Assembly: GCF_015832195.1 (NCBI RefSeq) | Contig: NW_024037374.1 | Coordinates: forward strand, 3,697,331 to 3,761,330 | Length of the DNA stretch: 64,000 nt | Origin: Motacilla alba alba | Lineage: Eukaryota > Chordata > Aves > Passeriformes > Motacillidae | Direction: 5' to 3' | Shown here: positions 22,645-34,194 of the stretch, piece by piece | How positions within the stretch are numbered: position 1 is the first letter of the stretch | How the letters are laid out: every line of letters begins with the position of its first letter | Translations under genes and position numbers: made by a program | Notes under the pieces: model-generated | Told to the model about the DNA's origin: nothing | Databases searched by the model: none | Seen by the model: the letters and a program-made list of their open reading frames with translations, nothing else

Positions 22645-24330
22645 GGTAGCACTCCCACTGCCAAGGAAAGCTCTGTCTCCTGCTGTTCACAAACAGAGAA
22701 CGGCTGGTGGCAGATGTGGGGGTCGGAGGATGCCCTGGGGCACATTGACCATGAAATAATCAAGATTTCAATGTCCTGTGAGAGAAGGAGGGGCAGCAAC
22801 AAAACTGATTTTTCTAAGGGAAAGAGCCCTTTAAAACAAAGGGGTCCAGGAAGGATGGACACATTTCAAGAAAGTAATCTAAAGGGGGAAGGAGCAGCCT
22901 GTTCCAGTGTGGCAAAAAGATGAGCTAGTGACGAAAATGACTGGCCTGACTGCCCATGGAGCTTTTGTGGGAACTAAAGGGAAAAAAGGAGCAGCAACTC
23001 AGGAAGAGTTTAGGGATGTTGTTAAGTTATTAAAGAAGAAAACTTGAGAGATGAATGTGCAATAAGAATTAACCTGGTGGCTTCTGTTAAAAAATACAAA
23101 CGTTTTTGTAAAAAAATAATAGCAAAAGGAGGGAGAAGGAGAACCTCTACTCTTTATTGGAGGCAGTGGAGAATACGGTAACTGAAGATAAGGAAAGGTC
23201 TGAATTGCTTAACACCTTGCTTGTTTCAATTTTCAATAACAAGACAGGTTGTCCTCAGGACAAGTAATCTCCTGCGCTGGTATTTGGGCACAGGGAGCAG
23301 AACAGCCCCCTGGAATCCAGGAGGAAGCAGCTGGTGACCTGCTGAGCCACTCAGAGGCTCACAGGTGTCTCTGGGATCAAATGAGATCAATCCCAGGAAG
23401 ATGAGTGAGCTGGTGGATGAGCTCCCCAAGCTGCTCTCCATCATTTACCATCAGTCCTGGCTCACCCGGGAGGTCCCAGAGGACTGGAGGTGCCAGTGTA
23501 ACCCCATCTTCAGGAAGGGTTGGCAGAAGGATCTGGGGAACGCCAGGCCTGTCAGCCTGACCTGGGTGCCCAGCAAGGTTATGGAACAGATCACCTTGAG
23601 TGCCATCATAGGGCACCCACAGGATGGCCGAGGGATCAGAGCCAGCCAGTGTGGATTCCAATATCTGCATTGATGATCTTCATGAGGGGATAAAGTCCAC
23701 CATCAGCAAATTTGCAGATGACAACAAGTTTTCTGTGAGTGTTGATTGGCTGGAGGGTAGGAGGGCTCTGCACAGGGCCCTGGACAGGCTGGATCCAGGG
23801 ACCAAATCCAACAAGGTGAGGTTTAACAAGTCCAAGTGCCGGGTCCTGCACTTTGGCCACAACAACCCCTGCAGCATTACAGGCTGGGGACAGAGTGGCT
23901 GGAGAGCAGCCAGGCAGAAAGGGAGCTGCAGGGACTGCTGGACAGCAGGCTGGACATGAGCCAGCAGTGTGCCCAGGGGGCCAAGAAGGCCAATGGCTCC
24001 TGGCCTGGATCAGGAATGGTGTGGCCAGCAGGAGCAGGGCAGTGATTGTTCCCCTGTGCTGGGCACTGGTTTGGCAGCACCTCGAGTGCTGTGTCCAGTT
24101 CTGGGCACACCAAATTAGGAAGGACATGGAGGGGCTGGAGTGTGTTCAGAGAAGGGCAACAAGGCTGGGGAGGGGTCTGGAGAACAGGTCCTGTGGGGAA
24201 CTGCTGAAGGAACTGGGGTTGTTTATCCTGGAGAAGAGGAAGGTCAGGGTCGACAAGGCAGTGTCAGGGAACACTCTTGACATGATGATCTCCAAGGACT
24301 TTTCCACCCTTGCTGATTCTGGGATTCCCT
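22645..24330 (+). mobile_element. CR1 LINE fragment (plus)
   Basis: Endonuclease tail with HIDHEIIKI near 22,745, RT pieces SELVDELPKL near 23,404 and PVSLTWVPSKVMEQI near 23,550, EGRRALHRALDRLDPGTKSN near 23,752, and a degenerate RT C-terminus with [20 protein letters not shown] near 24,010. The 3' tail ends near 24,330. Several frame breaks; no functional ORF. The position around 23,730 is also where homology to the second tandem unit starts. Confidence 0.9.
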
Positions 24331-25866
24331 GAAACCACCCCAGGAGCAGTGTCAGGATGAGCCCTGGGCCTCCTCTTGAGAAGCTCCAGCAGCCCAGGTG
24401 CCTCAGCTTCTCCTGCCAGCCCCAAAGCCCATCCTGTCAGTCCTGCAGAGCCTCTGCAGCTCCTCCTCACTGCCCAGAACAGGGAGCCCCACAGGCAGAC
24501 ACAGCAGCCCAGATGGGCCCCCCTGGCCTGGGCTGCCTGTGGCAAGGGAGCAGCACGGGGCACTGCAGGAGCCTGCAGACAATTGCTGCAGCACTTGGAG
24601 GATGATCCTGCTCCCCAAGGGCCGTTCCCATGGTGCCAAGTCAGGAGCTGCAATGGGGAGTGGGGCCAGAGAGGAAAGGGCAAACAGGGGTGGGCTGTTT
24701 GCAGGGCACAGAACAGGGCTGGGCAAGAGGAAGGAATTTGGAAAAGGGAAGAGAAAAGAAAGCAAAGGTGAAGCCAAGGAAATGCTCAGGGCAGTTTGGG
24801 GGTGGCTGCCAGGCAGCCCTGGCTCTGAGCAACAGCGTCTGCAGTGGGACAGGAAACTCCCAGCTGATGGAAACAAACTTTCTGGCTGACTGCAGAGGCC
24901 AGGACAAAGCTGAGTGGTTTCCCTGGTGTCCCCCAGCCCTTGCTGGCCCCAGGGGCTGATGGCATTTGTGCTCCCTCAGGTTGATGTCCCCACAGCAGCA
25001 GCATGGGGGTGCTCCCGCCTGCTGTGTGCAATGCAAACAGGGGCTCCTGAGCCAGTGCTGCCGTGCCTGTGCCTGCAAGGATGGGGCACCTGTGTGAGCT
25101 GGGGGAGAGGCCAGGGCTGCAGAGGGGGGATGGTGTTGGCAGCTGCATGAGGACGCTCTGGGACGCTGCCCTGGGCTGTGCAGCGCACTGGGGATGGATC
25201 AGCCCCTGCTCTGCTGCTCCTTCCCGTCTCCCCCAGGGCCCTTGCAGAGCCCCAGCCATGCTGTTTGCCCCCAGCCTGCCCACGGCCAGCCTGGGGCTGC
25301 TCACGGGGCTTTTCTGTGCTGAGCATTGGCCTGGGTGTGTTCTTGAGAGAGCCTGGGCAAGGAGCCTGCAGCCCCCAGGCCCTGGCCTGAGGCGTCAGCG
25401 CTGCCCCAGCAGTGCCCATGGCCTGTCCCTGCTGCAGCCCCGGCACTGCCACCCCCAGCACTGTGCCCGGCCCCGAGAGCACTCAGGCCCTACAGCAACA
25501 CCAGGGCCACCAGGGCAGCGGGGCAGGGCCACGGCAGCAGCACTGGCAACACCAAGTGCTGCTGCTGCTGCTGGGCACAGCTGCTGGGCCAGCACTGATC
25601 TGCCCCCAGCTCTGCACACAGACATTGCTGCTGCAGCTCCAGAGAAGGCAACCAAAGGGCATCTCTGCAGAAAACTTTGCTGGGAGATCCTTTATTTCCT
25701 TTAAAGCCACTGAGAGCGCAGCTCCTCATTGCCACAGTCTGTGGCCACAGGGAAGATGGAGACGAACAAAATGAGAAATGGTACAAGGAATGATATTTCT
25801 TTGTGTAACGTATTATAAAAGTAAAAAAAAGAAAAAGAACCTTCAAAATGAAACCAACAAGAAGTA
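24331..25866 (+). repeat. GC-rich OR 3'-flank segment, copy 2
   Basis: Same block as 1-1,530 (inverted) and 47,730-49,260 (direct). Contains (CTG)5-type run near 25,556 and a 213-codon open frame (25,063-25,704) whose equivalent in copy 3 is broken after about 100 codons. I treat it as noncoding. Confidence 0.7.
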
Positions 25867-25878
25867 TCAAAGATTACT

Positions 25879-25884
25879 TTTATT
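25879..25884 (-). promoter_or_regulatory. Polyadenylation signal AATAAA of the OR gene
   Basis: Minus-strand AATAAA 30 bp past the OR stop codon, also conserved in the second OR copy (49,269-49,274). Confidence 0.55.
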
Positions 25885-25913
25885 ACAAGTGATTTGTAGG
25901 AAGTGGCACGCAG

Positions 25914-26846
25914 TTAGTGTTCCTGAAAGCATCCAGTCATCAGTCTTCTCACTGCCGCCTTGAGCTCCTGGTTCCTCAGGCTGTAGATGAGGGGGTTCAG
26001 GGCTGGAGGCACCACTGAGTACAGAACTGACAGGGCCAGATCCAAAGATTGGGAGGACATGGAGGGGGGCTTCAGGTAGGCAAATGTGCCACTGCTGAGG
26101 AACAGGGCCACTACTGCCAGGTGAGGGAGGCAGGTGGAAAAGGCTTTGTGCCGTCCCTGCTCAGAGGGGATCCTCAGCACAGCCCTGAAGATCTGCACAT
26201 AGGAGAAAACAATGAACACAAAACAACCAAATACAAAACAGGCACTAACTACAAGAAGCCCCAGTTCCCTGAGATAGGATTTGTTGCAGGAGAGCTTGAG
26301 AATCTGAGGGATTTCACAGAAGAACTGGCCCAGGGCATTGCCATGGCACAGGGGCAGGGAAAATGTATTGGCCGTGTGCAGCAGTGAATAGAGAAAGGCA
26401 GTGGCCCAGGCAGCTGCTGCCATGTGGGCACAAGCTCTGCTGCCCAGGAGGGTCCCGTAGTGCAGGGGTTTGCAGATGGACACGTAGCGGTCGTAGCACA
26501 TGATGGTCAGGAGGGAATACTCTGCTGAGATGAAAAAGACAATAAAAAATAGCTGGACTGCACATCCTGTGTAGGAGATGTTCCTGGTATCCCAGAGGGA
26601 ATTGTGCATGGCTTTGGGGACAGTAGTGCAGATGGAGCCCAGGTCGCTGAGGGCCAGGTTGAGCAGGAAGAAGAACATGGGCGTGTGCAGGTGCTGGCCG
26701 CAGGCTACGGCGCTGATGATGAGGCCGTTGCCCAGGAGGGCAGCCAGGGAGATGCCCAGCAAGAGGCAGAAGTGCAGCAGCTGCAGCTGCCGCGTGTCTG
26801 CCAATGCCAGCAGGAGGAAGTGGCTGATGGAGCTGCTGTTGGACAT
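25914..26846 (-). CDS. Olfactory receptor, OR14-like (copy 1), intact
   Basis: A 310-residue seven-transmembrane odorant receptor of the plasma membrane of olfactory neurons, coupling to G-olf; ligand unknown. Family motifs are complete. They are a glycosylation site NSS near the N-terminus, GN at 39-40 in TM1, PMFFFL at 56-61 in TM2, MCYDRY at 116-121 at the end of TM3, KAFSTC at 234-239 entering TM6, and PALNPLIYSLRN at 281-292 in TM7. The conserved Cys95 and Cys177 can form the extracellular disulphide. I start at ATG 26,846 (MSNSSS): an upstream in-frame ATG at 26,924 lies beyond a good splice acceptor at 26,862, so it is intronic. Length is normal for the family. The overall style resembles the bird-expanded family 14 (gamma-c) receptors. 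About 40 residues differ from the second copy. Confidence 0.95.
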   Translation of the reverse strand: MSNSSSISHFLLLALADTRQLQLLHFCLLLGISLAALLGNGLIISAVACGQHLHTPMFFFLLNLALSDLGSICTTVPKAMHNSLWDTRNISYTGCAVQLFFIVFFISAEYSLLTIMCYDRYVSICKPLHYGTLLGSRACAHMAAAAWATAFLYSLLHTANTFSLPLCHGNALGQFFCEIPQILKLSCNKSYLRELGLLVVSACFVFGCFVFIVFSYVQIFRAVLRIPSEQGRHKAFSTCLPHLAVVALFLSSGTFAYLKPPSMSSQSLDLALSVLYSVVPPALNPLIYSLRNQELKAAVRRLMTGCFQEH

Positions 26847-26860
26847 TTGCTGGGGTTGGA

Positions 26861-26866
26861 CCTGTT
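26861..26866 (-). promoter_or_regulatory. Splice acceptor in OR copy 1 5' UTR
   Basis: Minus strand reads CTGTCCTTTCTCCATCAACAG followed by GTCC and then the start codon 15 bp on: a pyrimidine tract and AG typical of the single intron between the 5' UTR and coding exon of vertebrate OR genes. Confidence 0.6.
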
Positions 26867-28480
26867 GATGGAGAAAGGACAGTGACAAATTAGAAGAGGC
26901 TGATTTGAGCCATACCTGGGCCATTCCCTGCAGACTGTCCCACTGGGATTCACCCAGCCTTGTTCCTGCTCTGGGAAAACCTTCACCCAGGAAGCTGCCT
27001 CAGCTCCAGTTGTTCTGGCTGAGTGTGCCAGGAGCAGCCAGACCTCTGCATGGGGGCTCTCGAGGAGCTATCCCTGCCCTGCTGCCCTGGGTTTTTGGCC
27101 ATGTGGCAGAGGGACAAGCCCTGATATTCAGGATTTTTCTGGGGAATCACTCCTACTGCAGGCTTGGTAGCATCTGCACTCCTAGTTCTATAAGACATGG
27201 ATGGCAGGAGATGGATTAAGGATTGTTTTCCTACCCTCGCATCATTCCTGGCTCTCTGAGGTCAAAAATCCCCAGCATTTCTGCTGCACTCAGAGTTTGC
27301 CACTGAGAGATGGGAGAGACAAAGGATTCCCTGTGGCTGAGGGAAGGTGAGGGGCTGCATGGGCTTGTTCCCAGCTGCCCTGGCTTTGCACCCTTGGCTG
27401 CAATCAGAGCACAGTCACACTCCCGGGTCAGCCTGGGATAAAGCAGACCCTGCCCAGAGCACAGGGATCCCTGAATGTCTCACCCTCTCTAAAGGTCTCT
27501 GGGCAAGGTCTCAGCACCCCCTTGTGCCAAGGACACTCACGGCTCCCTTGGCAAACCCAGCAGCATTTCCTCAGCTCTGGCAGCTCTGCCCTTCCCCGGG
27601 GGACATTCAGGGAACTCCCAGAGGCTCTGGCACACATTTGCACCCAGGAGGGCAGCTCAGAGCTTGCAAGGGCACAGCAAGGAGATCCCCGGCTGTGCCC
27701 ATGATGGGATCTCAGGGAGGGGGCTCAGCTCATTCCCCTTTCCCATGGACTGTTTTGCCCACAGCCCCACGGGTCCCAGGGAAGCTTGGACACCCCATTC
27801 CCATGGGCACCCCTGCCTGGCAGGAATGCCAAGGGCAGTGCCTGACTCAGCTGCTGCAAATGCCAGAGCCTCCCTGAGAGCAGCAGATCACAGTGACAAT
27901 ATCAGGGCAGTGCAGAAACAAGAGAAGATGTTGTGGTGCTATGCCTGAGAGGGCAGGGCAGAGACAGCCGGGCACTCAGGACAGTGTTCCCATGCCCAGC
28001 TGTGCCCGGCACCTCCCACACACCAACAGTGCCCTCCTGCCCCCAGCACTGCTCTCTTCAGCCCCCTCTCCTTCCCTGAGCATCTCCCTGGGCCTGGACA
28101 TTCCCTCCTGAGAGGAGCCTTGTCCCTGCCAGCGCTCACAGAGCCCATCCCACCCTGTGTGCCCTCGCCCCGGCCCTACAGAAACCTGCCTGTGTGCAGG
28201 GCCCTGCCTGGGGCAGGCTCTGGCTGCAGGTGGGCAAGGGCAGCTCAGGAGAGCCCTGCTGGGCCCTGCAAAGGTGATGCTGCTGCTGTCCAGGGCTGAG
28301 GAGTGGCTGAGGGCCCTTTGGGAGGCTCCCAGCAGAGAGACTGACCACCCAAAGTTACAGTTCTGGAGTCTCTGTAAATGTTCAAACATTCCTTTGATGA
28401 TCCTGTGTGTCCCTTTCAACTTAGAAAGTTCTGTGATTCTGGCATTACAATTCCTGTGCTGCTTCTGTCATCCCCCTCTT
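26867..28480 (-). other. OR copy 1 upstream flank
   Basis: Diverged counterpart of 50,265-51,540. The best-matched stretch is 28,160-28,350 with 51,320-51,480, both containing AAAGGTGATGCTGCTGCTGT. Probably intron and promoter region of the OR gene; no exon can be assigned from sequence alone. Confidence 0.5.
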
Positions 28481-29055
28481 GTCTATAATCCAAAGAGAAA
28501 AAACAACCCTTGCAACAGTGTTAGAACAGTAAAACAAAAACCAGACCTTGATTGGAAGCTTCCAGGTGTCCCAGTGGGGATGGGGCACACTCAGCCTCTG
28601 ATTTCAACAATTTATTAAGGTTGATCATTTAGGATATTTAACAGGAACATCCAATAGCAAATTCAGTTGCCCCAGTTACACACCCCTGGGTCAACACATT
28701 GGACTAGGTCCAAGGGCTTCATTGCCTTTACTTTTTGTTGTGACTGCTCACATTCTGGTCAATAAACAAAATGTCCTTGTAGGTTCTCTTCCTGATAATA
28801 AGAGTATTTGATTATAAGACTGATAATAGGTATTTCAGGAATGTATTTAGACAATGATCTTATTGTTCTAAAATCTAATAGAAAGGTTAGGAAATATACT
28901 AAAGTTAATTAAGGATTGTAGTTATAGAAGTATATAATAGTAGCTTTACAGAGTTAATTTAGGATTAAATAGAATAAAGTAAGGATTATAGTTTTATAAC
29001 TATATAATAGTAATTTATAGAGCTATGAATATATAAAAATGTAAAAAAAGCAAAA
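28481..29055 (-). mobile_element. LTR-like AT-rich insertion, copy-1-specific
   Basis: Very AT-rich (28,780-29,050) with a minus-strand AATAAA (near 28,609) and short internal repeats of AGGATTATAGTT type. Absent from the second tandem unit, so inserted after duplication or lost there. Confidence 0.4.
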
Positions 29056-29700
29056 CTAGTTTTGTCATCACCCCAACTTTCCCATCCTTCTCCAAGCAGG
29101 AAATTGAAAACACTCTCAGGAAAGCTCCTGATCTTTCCAGCAATCCTAAGTTTACCTTCTTTTGGGAAGTCTCCTCCGGAGCTGTGCCCAGGCTGGTCTG
29201 GAGCTGGGAGCAGCCCTGCCCCACCCAGCCCCTCTCAGCAGCAGCACTGCCCTGCTCAGGGTGGCTCCTTCCCCCCACAGCTTCTCCCCAGCGCTGGCAG
29301 CAGCTCCCCGGGCCGGCTGAGAGCTGTCCCTGGCAGGCAGCAGAGTCCCTGCCCCAGCACAGCGCCCTGGGCTGCAGGAGCCTGCTCTGCAGGACAGCCC
29401 TGGATACCCCTGGCTGCATCCGTGGCTGCTCAGCCCTGCAGCAGAGCCTGGCAACAGGAGCTGCCTTGGGCTGTCCCTGGGCTGGGGCAGCAGGGAAAGC
29501 CAGCCCTGCCCTAGGGCCACATGCCTTCCCTGGAGCAGCTCTGAGAGTCCTCCTGAAAGCTCCTCAAAGCTGTGGGATGTGCCAGTTCCAGGAGATCCCT
29601 GCAGGAACTGCAGCTTCTCTTCCCACAGCCAGGGAATGACTGCTTCAAACCTGGGATGATTTCTGCTCCAGTAAGCCCTCAGTGAGCTTTGCTCTGTGCT
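29056..29700. other. GC-rich stretch present only in tandem unit 1
   Basis: No counterpart in unit 2. Long open frames on both strands have no family features. Confidence 0.4.
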
Positions 29701-30274
29701 CCCAGCCCAGGCTGAGTTTAACCCCTCTGTGCCTCTGTGCTGTGCCCGGGCTGGCTGCAGGCAGTGCCCCAGCCCTGCTGGGCTGGCAGAAGAGCTGCTC
29801 AGCAAGAGAAATGTGCTTTTCAAGCTCTTCTTGGTTACCAGCAGCTGCCTCTGTGCCAGCAGCCCAGCCCAGCTCAGCAGCACAGACACAGCACAAGGAC
29901 TTTAATGAGCCTCTGGGGCTTTGTGCTCAGGCCCTGAACATCAGTCCCTGAGAGGGAGCTGAAGAAACCTCTCCAGAACTCCAAGTCAGAATCACACTCC
30001 AAAGTTTCTTGGACTTTTAATGGGTCCCAGGGAGGGACACGACTGAGAAAGTGTCCCCAGGCCCCAGGCAGAGCAGAGAACTGCAGGCAGTGATGACAGG
30101 TGGGGACAAAGAGAAGCCAAGTCTTGGTGCCCTGGGGCACAGCAGGGTCTGTGCCACCAAGGCCTGCCAGGAGACACCTTGTCCTCAGGCACTGGGGCCT
30201 CCTGGCACAGCCCCAGCCAGGCTGGCCACTGTCAGCCCCTTGTCCTGCCCTCAGCATCCCCCCCTAGCCCACAT
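29701..30274 (+). repeat. Duplicated segment upstream of the 150-bp repeats
   Basis: Near-identical to 51,900-52,455. Parts recur inverted at 45,297-45,490 and 10,300-10,460, so it is built of older dispersed pieces. Confidence 0.65.
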
Positions 30275-30930
30275 GCCAGTGGCCTCAAGGATCTGCTGGA
30301 AGGAGTCCCTGGGGAGCCTTGCTCAGCAATGGCCCTGGGGGCTCCTTCATGCTCCCAGGGACTGCAGGCTTTTCAAAGGACTTTGGGTTTGGCTTTTGCC
30401 TTGGAGTCTCTGAGAGGTTTGTGCAATCATGGCCTCCAATGATCTGCTGTAATTAGTCCCTGGAGAGGCTTTGTCAGTACCAACACTCAGTGGGGCTCAT
30501 GAATGCTTCAAGGTACTTCAGTTATTTTCAGGTACTTGGTGTTTCCCTTTTGATGCAGACTCTGTGAGAGGTTTGTGCAATTCTGGCCCCAATTATCTGC
30601 TTTAACGAGTCCCTTGAGAGCTTTGTACTGACACTCAGTGGGGCTCATTAATACTTTGAAATACTCAATGTTTTTAAGGTACTTTGGGTTCTCCTTTCCT
30701 CACTGAGGTTCCTGAGAGGTTTTTTAGCCATCCTGGCCTCCAAATTCTCTCCTCCAAGGAGTCCATGGGCAGCCTATTTTGGGGATGAACCTCAGTTTGA
30801 CTCATTAATTTATTTTGACACTTTAGAGTTTTCTTCTGACTTTGCCTCCTGGAAAAGTTTGTGCAATCTCCTCTCATGCCCTGAGGTTCCAGGGCTCAGC
30901 TCCAAATGCACCAGAGGGCTCATTAGGATC
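30275..30930 (+). repeat. ~150-bp tandem repeat, unit 1 copy
   Basis: Four diverged units with GAGAGGTTTGTGCAAT-type landmarks near 30,412, 30,567, 30,713 and 30,855 (spacing ~155, 146, 142 bp). Each also contains an AAGGAGTCCMTGG/AGTCCCTTGAGAG-type and an ACTCAGTGGGGCTCATKAAT-type segment. Confidence 0.75.
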
Positions 30931-31055
30931 AAGCAAGTCCTGACAAACCATGGCTCTGCCTTGATTTCCCTCTGTTCTTCTGCAGTTGATCAGGAATGTT
31001 TCTGTAGTGGTTTTGGTTCGCTAATTTGAGATTTCTCGGCCAATGTATCAATTAG
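30931..31055. other. Short spacer before LTR
   Basis: No feature; shared with 53,111-53,236. Confidence 0.5.
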
Positions 31056-32679
31056 TGTGGTGGGTTCAGTGTTGGCTAATTACCAGTGCACTCAGTAGAA
31101 TATACTTACTCATTTCCTGCTGTGAGGTGGGATTAGGGGAAAGGCAACGTAGGTCTAAATCTTTAAAAGGTTATAAAGAAAAGTTAATAATAGTAATAAA
31201 TATTAAGAGCAATAGGAATCAGAACAAAACTTTCAGAACACTTCTCCTTTCCCTACAACATTTTCTTTCTTACTGACAATGTAAAGAGAGAAACCTAAAA
31301 TTTTCAGTTTCCTATCTCTAGAAAAATCTTTCTTCAGTTCTTTTCAGGAGAGGAGTCTCTCTTTCATGCTGTGGAGTTTTCTCCATAAGAAAACAGTTCT
31401 CTCGTGGCTCTCAATTCCCACAAATAGCAGCCACCCCAAAAATCTACATTTATGAAGAAGTCCCACCCATTTGTTCACAGCCTTTCCCACAGTTGTGTTT
31501 ATGGGCCATGCCAACTTAGTGGGTATTGGTAAAAAATGAGCTGTTTAAGAGCAAAGGTTCTCTTCATCTATTACTGAAATCATCTTCATCTCAGGGAAGA
31601 GAGATCTTTTTCTTCTCTCCATGACGGCACAGGGTCTCATCACTCTTCTCTTTTTCTCTGTACAAACTTCTCATGGGATCACAGCTACTTGAACATTTGC
31701 TTACTTTAGCATAGAGGCCTTTACTGAACAAGTCATCTTCCCATACTTTTCAGTGTGTTATAGGGAAAAAGAGAGTGAGAGTCTGATGTATCAATTCCAT
31801 CCTTCTCCATAGCTTTACAAGAGGATTTCAGCCCCAAGATCAAGGCATCTCCTCATCTCTCCCATCTAAGACTCAACTTCCTCTTCACTGTCCTCGGTGT
31901 CTTCATGTTGCTCCTCTCTGTGCCTGCACTTTGTCCTTTTCTCTCACTCAAGGGAGGATGGAAGCACTGAAAGAGTTCATATCTCACCCAGGGCCTGCAG
32001 ATGGTTACGTGACCCCGGCTGGGCTCGGTACTTGCGGCCAGAGCTGTTTTACCATGGAGGTTTCTGCAGCGGCTGCGCTGGGGCTGTGTCAGGATGGGCC
32101 GCGCTGGGGGGAGGGCCAGGATCTCAGCAGCCAGGCCAGAACACAGCAGCAGCACGGCCGGGGGCCGATGGCTTCTCCTCCCCCTGCCCGGGGGTTGCAG
32201 ATGAACCCCAATGATGGCAGAATCTTGGCTGAACCGGCCTGGGGCTGCTCCTGGGGCCCAGTGGATCCTGGCTCAGCCTGTCGGCAGGGCAGGGCCTAGT
32301 AGTGGCCAGATGTTCACAACTGCAGCCATGGCCCAGCCTGGCCTCAGCCCCTGCGGCCTTCCCTCCCCCTGCCCAGCAGCTGATGGGGCCTGGCGGGGTC
32401 CCCGGGAAGGGGCCCGGCCCCACAGCAGGAGCCACCTGGCCTGCCCTGGCCAAGATGTGGACTGGGTTGGCCTTGTTACCTCTTTGCCAGCCAGAAGGGA
32501 AAGGGACCCTCCCAGGCTTCTTTGTCTTTATGTCTTCACAGAGGCGTGTACAGTTTCCTTAGTGGTTTAACAGATTGTCAATTATCAAAGCTAATTAGTG
32601 ACTGGATTTTTGTCAGACACAGAGGAAACTGCTAGCAGCTTCTCTTAGGACATCACTTCTGTGATGCAAAACCACCACA
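31056..32679 (-). mobile_element. LTR family A, tandem unit 1 copy (minus)
   Basis: Begins TGTGGTGG and ends CCACCACA, perfect 8-bp terminal inverted repeats with the TG...CA ends of a retroviral LTR. The 1,624-bp length is close to the related solo LTR at 16,116-17,610. Orientation is minus because the AATAAA-like TAATAAA reads on that strand and the plus copy at 16 kb is its reverse complement. A GC-rich middle (31,980-32,460) is probably the U3. Flanks (ATTAG, ACAGC) show no target-site duplication. No coding region. Confidence 0.75.
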
Positions 32680-32759
32680 ACAGCACAGAGCACAGAGCTC
32701 CTTTGTCCATTTGTACTGGTCATGTGCCTGAGGCCTCAAAACCCCTCCTTGGGAGATCT

Positions 32760-33250
32760 CTGGGCCCTCTCCAAGGTTTTTTCAATGAAAACATTCAGCT
32801 CAGAGTCTAAGAAAATCACCAGAGGACAGGGCCAGCCTGACCTGTCTGTCCTGGCTACTGTTGTCTTGAAGCAATCTTTGGATAGATGGAATTTGGGAGG
32901 CCGAATTCTAATTTTGGCAATGGTCCCTCGACATGAAGGCTGGTTCTTTCTCATGGGTATGAAGGAATAGAGCCCCAGTCTTTCAGGGACAGATAAGGGG
33001 TGGCCACCAGAGGCCAAGGCCAGCCAGAGCTGTCAGATTTTGTTCTGAGAGATACCCTTGCATAGAGTAAATATTTTACGGGCCAGTACCAATTTTAGCA
33101 ATTGGCATCTGAAAAGAGGGACAGTTCTTTTCCATAGCAAGGAACGCACAGAGCTCCAGTGCTCCAGGAGCTGATGAGAGGCAGCCCTTGACATCCCAAG
33201 ATCAGCCTGTCACATGGCCCCTGGGAGGCCAAGCCAGCCAGACCTGTTCC
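32760..33250 (+). repeat. ~185-bp satellite units
   Basis: Two to three units (starts near 32,966 and 33,149), matched by 54,950-55,410 in the second tandem unit. Confidence 0.75.
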
Positions 33251-33251
33251 A

Positions 33252-33520
33252 TGTTCCCTGGGTTCCATGGGGCCCCACAGTGTCTCAATGGTCCCTTGCT
33301 TCCCTGAGGCCCTGAGGTGTCACAATGCCCCCTTGGTGACACGAGGCCCTGAAGGGTCACAATGGTCTCCTTGGCTCCATCAGGCCCCACAGAGTCATCA
33401 TGGTCTCTGGGCTCCATGAAGCCCCGCTGTGTCACCATGGCCCCTTGGTTCCATGGGCTCCAGTGGTGCCACAATGATCCCCTGGGTTCCATGAGGTCCC
33501 CACAGTGTCCCAGTGATCTC
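33252..33520 (+). repeat. 37-bp satellite array C1
   Basis: About seven units, matched by 55,412-55,660. Confidence 0.85.
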
Positions 33521-34194
33521 CATGGGAAGGAAAGAACTGAGCCCCAGTGTTGCAGGGGCAGCCACCAGAGGCCAAGGCCAGCCAGACTTTACAGTACTGG
33601 CAGATTTTGCCTGGGATCAACCCTTGGATGTATAGGATTTTAGAGGTTGAACCCCAATTTCAGACATGGCCACCCAGAGGGGAAGGGCAGTTCTGTTCCA
33701 CAGGAAGGAAAGCAAAGAACACCAGTGTTTCAGGGACAGATGAAAGGCAGCCATCAGAGTCCTAGGGCAGCCAGACCTCTCTGTCCTGGCAGCTTTTGTC
33801 TGAAAGCAACCTTTGGATCTAGGGAATTTGGGAGGTGGAATTCTAATATTGGCCGCTTCTACATAATAAGAAGCACAGTTCTTTTTCATAGAAAGGAAAG
33901 CACTGAGCCCCAGAGTTTGGAAGGCGGGTGAGAGACAGCCCCCAGGAGGCCAAGGGCAGCCAGTCCTGTCTGTCCTGGTAGCTTTCACTTGGGAGCAATC
34001 CTTGGATGTACAGAGTTTTGGAAGTGGCATCCCATTTTTGGCCATGGGCCCCTGGAGAAGAAGAACAGTTCTCTCCCATTAGAAGGAAAGCCCAGAGCCC
34101 CAGTGCTTTAGGGGCAGATGGGAAGCAGGCCTCGACATGCCAAGGTCAGCCGGACCTGTCACATGGTCCCCAGGAGGCCCATCCAGCCAGACCT
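33521..34194 (+). repeat. ~185-bp satellite units absent from unit 2
   Basis: Units start near 33,527, 33,704, 33,893 and 34,084. This block and the following array lie inside the 1,052-bp stretch that the second tandem unit lacks. Confidence 0.8.

Larger units (their letters stand above)
20515..25867. repeat. Right arm of the large inverted repeat
   Basis: Reverse complement of 1-6,264 with a ~830-bp gap opposite 5,110-5,940. Sub-elements correspond in mirror order: GC-rich end, CR1 end, conserved flank, TGACATCA array, LTR-like block, CR1 LINE, OR 3' flank. Confidence 0.8.

Noticed and set aside
26847..26924. N-terminal extension of OR copy 1 from an upstream ATG
   Set aside because: A splice acceptor lies between, and the second copy has no equivalent residues.
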